DNA of 64,000 nt. It comes from Prescottella defluvii. GTDB taxonomy: Bacteria; Actinomycetota; Actinomycetes; Mycobacteriales; Mycobacteriaceae. The notes under the pieces were generated by a model. It was not told the DNA's origin, did no database searches, and saw only the letters and a program-made list of their open reading frames with translations. Numbering within the stretch: the stretch's first letter is position 1; each line of letters begins with the position of its first letter. The translations under genes were made by a program, and so were the position numbers. Positions 57,798 through 64,000 of the stretch are shown here, piece by piece. The stretch covers positions 682,001-746,000 of the forward strand of contig CP121458.1 of the NCBI GenBank assembly GCA_029690005.1, read 5' to 3'.

Positions 57798-58403
57798 GTG
57801 GCGCACTCGGAGGACCCTGAGGACCGCACGGCCCCGGCTCAGCCGGCGGTGCGGCCGGGCAGCCTGCTGGTGTCGTCGACCGAACTGTTCGAGCCGACGT
57901 TCCGTCGGACCGTCGTCTACGTGATCGAACACAACGACGCCGGTAGTCTCGGCGTCGTCATCAACCGCCGCAGCGACACCTCCGTGCAGGAGGTGCTGCC
58001 GCAGTGGGCCGACGTCGCGTCCGATCCCAAGGCGATCTACGTCGGCGGCCCGGTCACCCGCGACGCCGCGCTGTGCCTGGCGACGCTGCGCACCGGAGTG
58101 GACATCACCGGTGTCGACGGTCTGCGCCGCATCGACGGCCGCGTGGTCATGGTGGACCTCGACGCCGATCCCGACACCATCGTGCCGGTGATCGAGGGGC
58201 TGCGGATCTTCGCCGGATACGCGGGCTGGACGTTCGGTCAGCTCGATTCCGAGATCGAGCACGACGACTGGATCGTGTTGTCCGCGTTGGCCTCCGACGT
58301 CGTCAGTCCGCCCCGCGTGGACGTCTGGGGTCAGGTGCTGCGTCGGCAGCCCATGCCGCTCGCACTGCTCGCGACCCACCCCATCGACGTCGACCTGAAC
58401 TGA
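57798..58403 (+). CDS. YqgE/AlgH family protein (DUF179)
   Basis: 201 aa, intact. RPGSLLVSSTELFEPTFRRTVVYVIEH, GSLGVVINRRSD, IYVGGPVTRDAALCLAT, FAGYAGWTFGQLDSEI and DWIVL are all family hallmarks. The biochemical role is not established. GTG start 57798. Confidence 0.94.
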   Translation: MAHSEDPEDRTAPAQPAVRPGSLLVSSTELFEPTFRRTVVYVIEHNDAGSLGVVINRRSDTSVQEVLPQWADVASDPKAIYVGGPVTRDAALCLATLRTGVDITGVDGLRRIDGRVVMVDLDADPDTIVPVIEGLRIFAGYAGWTFGQLDSEIEHDDWIVLSALASDVVSPPRVDVWGQVLRRQPMPLALLATHPIDVDLN

Positions 58404-58458
58404 CTTGCACTCGCGCGGTCTACCGGGACAGCGCCGCCCGGACGGCCTCGAACGCGCC

Positions 58459-59064
58459 TCAGAGACGAATGTGTCGGACTCCCACCGCGACTCGTCGCAC
58501 CTGGTAGCGAACCCGGTTCATGCGGGCCCCCGGGAGCGACAGGCCCGCGTGTGCGGCGACGTCCTCGACGACGTCGTCGACGGCACGATCGTCGGTGGCG
58601 ACGTGCTCCGCGAACCGCTCCGACTCCAGGGCCGCGACGCAGCGATCGATCTGCTCCATCGCCCAGGTCTCGTCCCGCCCCACCGCACGTCCGAGCCAGT
58701 AGCCGCTGCGCGTCCGCAGTCGCCGCCGGAGGGTGTCGGGCGAGGCGGTCAGCGCGTAGTGCCGCACGTCGACGTCCGCGGCCGCCAGGCCGGACATGAT
58801 CTCGTCGAAGTAGTCCGGATTCACGAGGGTCATCGGAACGATCACGGGCCCGTTGTGGGCCGCGACCGCGTCGGCGAGCGTCGCGACCACCGCCGACCGC
58901 CACTGGGGCCGGTCCTGGAAGTCGCCACGCGCCGAGGCCGGGAGCATCCGGTGGACCGCGAACCCGATCAGTTCGGGATCGGCGATGTGCGCGTCGGGGA
59001 GGCGTCGGTGCAACTCGTACGCCGTCTGCGTCTTTCCCGCGCCGAACGCGCCGTTGATCCACAT
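58459..59064 (-). CDS. P-loop kinase-like ATPase
   Basis: 201 aa. MWINGAFGAGKTQTAYELHRR is a Walker A at the very N-terminus; later DRCVAALESERFAEHVATD and R-rich lid LRRRLRTRSGYWLGR fit small-molecule kinases (tunicamycin-resistance or shikimate-kinase-like). GTG 59070 two codons earlier is possible. Follows gadB by 53 bases. Substrate unknown. Confidence 0.85.
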   Translation of the reverse strand: MWINGAFGAGKTQTAYELHRRLPDAHIADPELIGFAVHRMLPASARGDFQDRPQWRSAVVATLADAVAAHNGPVIVPMTLVNPDYFDEIMSGLAAADVDVRHYALTASPDTLRRRLRTRSGYWLGRAVGRDETWAMEQIDRCVAALESERFAEHVATDDRAVDDVVEDVAAHAGLSLPGARMNRVRYQVRRVAVGVRHIRL

Positions 59065-59117
59065 GAGCACGGCGCCGAGTCTAGGTCGGCGATACCCCTG
59101 AACGGGAATGCCCGCGG

Positions 59118-60506
59118 TCAGTGCGCGAAGTGCCGGGCCTCGGAGTGGATGGCGATACCCTCCTTGCGCAGGTGGGTGCACACGTTGACGACGTCGTCGA
59201 ACAGCAGTCGGGCCAGGTCGGCGCTGAAGCCCTCGCGGACCACGATGCGCAGGACCGCGACGTCGGTCGCGTCGGCGGGCATCGTGTAGGCGGGCACTTG
59301 CCAGCCGCGGGCACGCAGTTCGTGGGATAGGTCGAAGACCGTGAACCCCGGATCGCCGGCGAGTTCGAACGTGATGACCGGGATGGCCGAACCGTCGCTG
59401 ATGACCCGGAACGTCCCCTCATCGGAAAGCTTGGCGCTCAACCACATCGCGGTGCTGCGCAGCGTTTGCATGATGCTCTGGTAGCCGGAACGGCCGAGTC
59501 GCAGGAAGTTGTAGTACTGGCCCACGATCTGGTTGCCGGGGCGAGAGAAGTTGAGCGTGAACGTGGGCATGTCGCCGCCGAGATAGTTCACCCGGAACAC
59601 CAGTTCCTCGGGCAGGTGCTCGCCGTCGCGCCAGACCACGAATCCGATGCCCGGATAGGTGAGGCCGTACTTGTGGCCGCTCACGTTGATCGAGACGACG
59701 CGTGGAATCCGGAAGTCCCACACCAGATCCGGATGCAGGAACGGCACCACGAACCCGCCGCTGGCGGCGTCGACGTGCACCGGGACGTCCGGTCCGCCGC
59801 CGGCGGCGAGCTTGTCGAGCGCCGCCGCGATCTTCTCGACCGGCTCGAGTTCACCGGTGTATGTGGTGCCGAAGATCGCGACCACGCCGATCGTGTTCTC
59901 GTCCACTGCCGCCGTGACCTGCTCCGTGGTGATCACGTACCGGCCCGGCTCCATCGGCAGGTACACCGGCTCGACGTCGAAGTAGCGGCAGAACTTCTCC
60001 CAGACCACCTGAACGTTGCTGCCCATCACCAGTTTCGGCTTGGACGCGTCCAAGCCGGCCCGCTCGCGCGCCTGCCGCCAGCGCCACTTCATCGCCAGCC
60101 CCGCGAGCATGACGGCCTCGCTCGAGCCGATCGTCGAGACGCCGGTCGCCGACGCGGGATCGGTCTCGGACAATCCCGGCGCGTTGAACAGCGCGGCCAC
60201 CATGTTGACGCAACGCTGCTCGATCGCCGACGTGGCCGGGTACTCGTCCTTGTCGATGAGGTTCTTGTCGAACGTCTCGGCCATCAGTACGCCCGCCTCG
60301 GGGTCCATCCACGTCGTCACGAACGTCGCGAGGTTGAGCCGCGAGCTGCCGTCGAGCATCAGCTCGTCGTGGATGAACCGGTACGCCGCGCGCGAGTCCA
60401 TCGCGTCCTCGGGCAGGCGCAGGGCGGGAACGGGATTCGTTTCGAGTCGGCCCGTGTAGGCGGGCATGATGAGATCGCGGGACTCGTCGGGGTGACTCTT
60501 GCTCAC
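59118..60506 (-). CDS. gadB: Glutamate decarboxylase
   Basis: 462-aa PLP enzyme converting glutamate to GABA, consuming a proton. GSSEAVMLAGLAMKWRWR, VHVDAASGGFVVPFLHPD and the PLP lysine in SINVSGHKYGLTYPG. Length and the start VSKSHPDESRDL match GadB. GGAGG six bases before GTG 60506. C-terminal HFAH retains the His-rich end used in pH control in E. coli. Downstream of a BASS transporter; no GABA antiporter in the window. Confidence 0.95.
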   Translation of the reverse strand: MSKSHPDESRDLIMPAYTGRLETNPVPALRLPEDAMDSRAAYRFIHDELMLDGSSRLNLATFVTTWMDPEAGVLMAETFDKNLIDKDEYPATSAIEQRCVNMVAALFNAPGLSETDPASATGVSTIGSSEAVMLAGLAMKWRWRQARERAGLDASKPKLVMGSNVQVVWEKFCRYFDVEPVYLPMEPGRYVITTEQVTAAVDENTIGVVAIFGTTYTGELEPVEKIAAALDKLAAGGGPDVPVHVDAASGGFVVPFLHPDLVWDFRIPRVVSINVSGHKYGLTYPGIGFVVWRDGEHLPEELVFRVNYLGGDMPTFTLNFSRPGNQIVGQYYNFLRLGRSGYQSIMQTLRSTAMWLSAKLSDEGTFRVISDGSAIPVITFELAGDPGFTVFDLSHELRARGWQVPAYTMPADATDVAVLRIVVREGFSADLARLLFDDVVNVCTHLRKEGIAIHSEARHFAH

Positions 60507-60616
60507 GTTCGCCTCCGAAAGCACGTCGGCAGTTCCATCGGATACACGGACACACCTGAACAGTCCCTTCCATTGAACCCCAGGTGCCGCGGCGGCGTGC
60601 GCGAACGAGCGGGCGG

Positions 60617-61601
60617 TCAGGAAGGGACCGGCTCCGGATCGGTCCGCTTCGCGAACCTCTGCGCGATCGCGGCACAGACGATCAGCTGGATCTGATGGAA
60701 GATCATCAGCGGCAGGACGATCAGGCCCACGGGCTGACTGGCGAACAGCACCGACGCCATCGGCAGTCCCGTCGCGAGGCTCTTCTTGGAGCCGCAGAAG
60801 ATGATCACGATGCGGTCCGGCAGCGAGAAGCCGAGCTTCTTGCCGGCGAACGCGGTGATCCCGAGGACCGCGGCCAGGATGACGCAGCACACCGCGACCA
60901 CCGCGAGGACCTCGAGCACCGTCACGGTGCTCCAGACGTGCTCGTTCATCGACGCGCTGAACGCCGAGAACACCACCAGCAGGATCGAGCCGCGGTCGAC
61001 GAGCTTGGTCGGTTGCGCGTACTTCTGCAGCCAGTCGATGACGAGCGGCCGATGAGCTGGCCGATCATGAACGGCAGTAGCAGTTGCAGCACGATGTCGA
61101 TCACGGACGAGAAGTCGACCGTCGCCTGACCAGTCGTGTTCATCAGCAGGACCACCAGCACCGGCGTGACGAAGACGCCGAGCAGGTTCGAGAACGACGC
61201 GCTGACGATGGCGCCCGCGACGTTGCCGCGCGCGATCGACGTGAACGCGATCGACGACTGCACCGTCGACGGGACCAGGCACAGGTAGAGGATGCCGGTG
61301 TACATCTCGTCGGTGATCACGGTCGGCACCAGGATCCGCAGCGCCAGGCCGATGAGCGGGAACAGGACGAACGTCGCGGCGAACACCACCGAGTGCAGGC
61401 GCCAGTGCTTGAGACCCTGCAGCGCCTCGGCCGGGACAGGCGCGCGCCGTAGAGCAGGAACAGGAATCCGATCGCGATCTTGGTGGCCCAGTCGAGCACC
61501 GTCTGGCCGCTGCCGGATACGGGGAACAGGCTGCCGAGGACCGCCACCGCGACGATGGCCAGGATGAATCCGTCGATGTAGAACCTGCTCAGAAACTTCA
61601 C
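60617..61601 (-). CDS. Bile acid:sodium symporter (SLC10A7-type) family protein (frame breaks near 61437 and 61050)
   Basis: About 328 aa after joining, 9-10 TMs. LFLLYGARLSPAEALQGLKHWRLH, SSIAFTSIARGNVAGAIVSASFSNLLGVFVTP and CGSKKSLATGLPMASVLF are BASS/DUF4137 hallmarks. One C is missing at each break. Divergent from a LysR gene 84 bases away; gadB follows 110 bases downstream. Substrate unknown. Confidence 0.9.
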
Positions 61602-61685
61602 CGGTCAACGGTATATGTCGCCGAATTGATCATGAAAGCCGTTCGATCCGTTAACTGTGATCGTGTTGCGTGATATCCAGGAGGC

Positions 61686-62526
61686 ATGTTCGATCCGGTT
61701 CTCCTCAGGACGTTCCTCGCCGTCGAGCAGACGGGCGGGTTCACGGCCGCGGCTCGGCAACTGGGTCTGCGCCAGTCCACCGTCAGCGGGCACATCGCGC
61801 GGCTCGAGCAGGCGGCGGGCTGCGTGCTCGTCGCCCGCGACACGCACACCGTCGAGCTCACCGCCGACGGCACCGCGATGGTCGGTTTCGCCCGTTCGAT
61901 CCTCGATGCGCACGACCGGGCCAGCCGGTACTTCGAGGGCTCGACGCTCACCGGACGGCTGCGGTTCGGGGCGGCCGAGGATCTGGTCGCCAAGGGCCTG
62001 CCCGAGATCCTGCGCGACTTCCGGCGCACGCACCCCCTCGTGGACCTCCAGCTCACGGTCGGGCTGAGCCGCACGGTCCACGCGCAGTTGCGCGCCGGGG
62101 ACCTCGATCTCGCGTTCGTGATGCGCCGGCCCGGCGAGACGCACGGCGAGCTGGTGTGGCGCGACCGACTGGTGTGGGGCGGACGACCGAGTCCCAGTGG
62201 GATCCGACCACCCCGGTCCCGCTCGTGGTCTATCCCCGCCGAGCATCACCCGCGCGTGCGCACTCGGGGCCCTCGAGGCGGCGCGGCTGCCGAGTCGGAT
62301 CACGTGCCTGGCCAACAGCCGAGCGGGGCTGCGCGCCGCCGTGCTGGCGGGTCTCGGGTTCATCGTGCACGCGAGCTCGCTGCTGCCCACCGAGCTGCGG
62401 CCCGTCGGCGATCGACTCGGCCTGCCCGACCCAGGTGACGTCGAGTTCGTGTTGTTGGGCCGCTCGAGCGCGCCCAGCGGCCCCGAGACGGCGCTCATGG
62501 AGGCGATCCGGGCGTCGGCCCTGTGA
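61686..62526 (+). CDS. LysR-family regulator (frame breaks near 62181 and 62236)
   Basis: About 280 aa after joining. N-terminal HTH LLRTFLAVEQTGGFTAAARQLGLRQSTVSGHIARLEQ, then the substrate-binding domain (LTGRLRFGAAEDLVAKGLPEILRDFRRTHPLVDLQLTVG; LANSRAGLRAAVLAGLGFIVH). One G and one C missing. Divergent to the BASS-gadB unit, its likely target. The gap holds ATTGATCATGAAAG-like AT-rich sequence. Confidence 0.9.
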
Positions 62527-62671
62527 GCGTCAGGTCGGCGGCCCACAGCGGTCCTCGGCGCGCGAATACGGATGCACTCGCCGGGTGTGCGGGCGCGGCA
62601 TATTTTCAAATTTAATTTCAATTTCAATTGCTGATAGCTTCTGGCTGCGAATCGATCTGTCAGGAGAAGAA
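62527..62671 (+). promoter_or_regulatory. AT-rich promoter region of the GyrI-like gene
   Basis: 145 bases; 62600-62640 is strikingly AT-rich for this genome, with ATTTCAATTTCAATT direct repeats. A strong AGGAGAAGA ribosome site follows at 62662-62670. I see no hairpin. Confidence 0.55.
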
Positions 62672-63003
62672 ATGCGAATGAAGATTCAGAACATCGATAC
62701 TCGTCGTATTGCGTATGTGCGCGTGACAGGGCCTTTCGGGCAGCGGAATGCGCAGGCCGTGGCGGATATCGACGGCGACGTGGAGGCCGGCAGTCTCGAA
62801 GGCGTCCTCCATGCGGTATTCGATGTGCCTCACACCGCAGACGGCGTCGGCGCGGCATGGTCGAGCATCCTTGCCGAAATCGAATCCCATGGTTTGGCAG
62901 TGAGTGCGCAACCAATCTTCGAAATGTATACATCCGAACTTCTCGAACGTCACCTGTGTCAGATTTGGGTGCCGCTTCGGAAGGACGATGGGAATACCGA
63001 TGA
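62672..63003 (+). CDS. GyrI-like (AraC effector-binding) small protein, low-GC (C-terminal frame break near 62970)
   Basis: About 111 aa. Start ATG 62672 (or 62678, MKIQNIDTRRIAYVRVTGPFG). RRIAYVRVTGP opening, an acidic middle, AAWSSILAEIESHGL and PIFEMYTSELLERHLCQIWVPLR match the GyrI/SbmC fold, which in other bacteria binds drugs or protects gyrase. The frame has no stop before trpA; a single missing base near 62970 gives a natural end at 63003. Codon use is less GC-rich than neighbours, suggesting recent transfer. Confidence 0.65.
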
Positions 63004-63060
63004 CTCGGGTAGTTCGAACGAGTCGGGGATCCGCAGTCACACGCGAGAATCGTCGACACG

Positions 63061-63100
63061 GTCAGCGTCCCACCGGCCGATGAATCGGTGGGACGCTGAC
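63061..63100. terminator. Bidirectional hairpin between the GyrI-like gene and trpA
   Basis: A perfect 15-bp stem (arms 63061-63075 and 63086-63100) with a ten-base loop, 12 bases after the trpA stop. It probably ends both convergent genes. Confidence 0.85.
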
Positions 63101-63111
63101 CGGCGAATCGG

Positions 63112-63960
63112 TCAGGTGCGCGAACGCACCCCTCGCGCGAGTTCGCTCGCCAACGTTCGGACCGCCTCGACTCCCGCGTCGAGGTCCGGTGCCGCGAGCA
63201 GTCGCTCGACGAAGGCCGAACCGACGATGACGCCGTCCGCGAACTGCGCGACCTGCGTCGCCTGGGCACTGTTGGACACGCCGAGCCCGACGCACACGGG
63301 CAGCGTCGTGCGTTCCCGCAGTCTCCGCACCAGGTCCTCGGCCTGTGTGCCGATCGCGGCGCGGACACCGGTGACTCCCAGCAGAGATGCGGCGTAGACG
63401 AAGCCGCTGCCCGCTGCGGTGATCGTGCTCAATCGCGCGTCCGTGTTGCTCGGCGCCACCAGGAACACCGTGGCCAGGCCGTACCGCGCAGCGGCTGTCC
63501 GCCACGGTTCGGACACCTCGACGGGCAGGTCCGGCAGGATGCAGCCGGCTCCGCCGGCCGCGGCGAGGTCGGCGGCGAACCTCTCCGGCCCGTAGGCGTC
63601 GATCGGATTCCAGTAGGACATGCAGAGCACCGGGACGCCGGTTGCGGCGTGCACTCGGCCGACGGTCCGCAGGACGTCGGCAGTGCGCAGCCCGGCACGC
63701 AGCGCAATCGCGTCGGCGTTCTGGATCGCGGGGCCGTCGAGTACGGGGTCGCTGTGCGGTAGACCGATCTCGATCACGTCGCAGCCGCCCTCGACCATCG
63801 CCACCGCAGCCCGCACCGCGCCGTCGATACTCGGGAAGCCGGCCGGCAGGTAGCCGATGAGTGCCGACCTGCCCTCCGCGCGAGCGGTCTCGAGCGTCAC
63901 GGTGAGCTCGTCTGCCGGGCCGGGGATCTCCGGCGGCACGATCATCGTTTCGGTGTTCAT
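63112..63960 (-). CDS. trpA: Tryptophan synthase alpha chain
   Basis: 282 aa; cleaves indole-glycerol phosphate to indole. IGYLPAGFPS, DVIEIGLPHSDPVLDGPAIQNAD with the catalytic Glu and Asp, MSYWNPIDAYG, LPVCVGLGVSNS and ADGVIVGSAFV. The ATG overlaps the trpB stop as ATGA. The first 20 residues are a non-conserved extension. Other trp genes are not in this window. Confidence 0.96.
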   Translation of the reverse strand: MNTETMIVPPEIPGPADELTVTLETARAEGRSALIGYLPAGFPSIDGAVRAAVAMVEGGCDVIEIGLPHSDPVLDGPAIQNADAIALRAGLRTADVLRTVGRVHAATGVPVLCMSYWNPIDAYGPERFAADLAAAGGAGCILPDLPVEVSEPWRTAAARYGLATVFLVAPSNTDARLSTITAAGSGFVYAASLLGVTGVRAAIGTQAEDLVRRLRERTTLPVCVGLGVSNSAQATQVAQFADGVIVGSAFVERLLAAPDLDAGVEAVRTLASELARGVRSRT

Positions 63961-64000
63961 GCCTGCTCCTGCTCGTCGTAGAGGCGGAAGTAGCGTGCGG
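63957..64000 (-). CDS. trpB: Tryptophan synthase beta chain, C-terminus only
   Basis: The window ends inside this gene. The last codons read ARYFRLYDEQEQA and stop (63957-63959), overlapping trpA as ATGA. Only 13 residues are visible; the identity rests on the TrpB-like end and the trpA partner. Confidence 0.75.
   Translation of the reverse strand, partial: ARYFRLYDEQEQA

Noticed and set aside
62660..63040. Minus-strand frame opposite the GyrI-like gene
   Set aside because: It lacks a ribosome site and family features, whereas the plus strand has a strong site and GyrI motifs.

Overview
The window comes from a high-GC actinobacterium. Gene content, codon use and order point to Rhodococcus or a close Nocardiaceae relative (inferred from recognised proteins and gene order; no database search was run). 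It spans the chromosomal origin. Left of the origin, read leftwards, lie dnaA, dnaN, gnd, recF, dciA, gyrB and gyrA. Right of it lie rpmH, rnpA, yidD, yidC, jag, rsmG, parA and parB. The right arm continues in the order known from Mycobacterium (Rv3916c to Rv3907c equivalents): GNAT protein, cwlM, trxA, trxB, rsmA, sigM, murJ, Rv3909-like, mutT4, pcnA.

Layout. 1-8.3 kb: gyrA (cut by the window edge) and gyrB, separated by a four-gene conservon (sensor kinase, roadblock, DUF742, GTPase). 8.5-11.5 kb: an alpha/beta hydrolase, ferredoxin-linked reductase and di-iron-like hydrolase operon inserted between dciA and gyrB. 11.6-18.4 kb: dciA, recF, gnd, dnaN, the probable oriC (DnaA boxes, AT-rich tract, many CTCGAG palindromes), dnaA and its promoter. 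18.4-26.3 kb: rpmH to parB, with two rsmG copies flanking a secreted lipase and a cluster of parS sites, some inside coding sequence. 26.5-30 kb: GNAT, cwlM, thioredoxin system. 30.2-35.8 kb: inserted accessory genes (TetR, ABC exporter, old yellow enzyme, epimerase, second TetR). 35.8-46 kb: envelope and stress block (rsmA, sigM, murJ-pseudokinase, Rv3909-like, Nudix, pcnA). 46-50.3 kb: CtaG-like protein and a molybdate operon. 50.4-53.9 kb: phosphodiesterase, then a three-gene type VII-secretion-like cassette ending in a calcium-loop protein. 53.9-64 kb: MFS transporter, epimerase/TetR pair, rhodanese/DUF2892 pair behind a CsoR-type palindrome, YqgE, P-loop protein, glutamate decarboxylase, BASS transporter, LysR, a low-GC GyrI-like gene, and trpA with the end of trpB.

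A general caution: about forty single-base frame breaks interrupt otherwise well-conserved proteins, nearly all in G or C runs and mostly one missing base. I read these as sequencing or assembly errors, so such genes are annotated as single CDSs with the break position given. Neighbouring genes very often overlap by ATGA or GTGA, which supports tight operons and helped choose starts.
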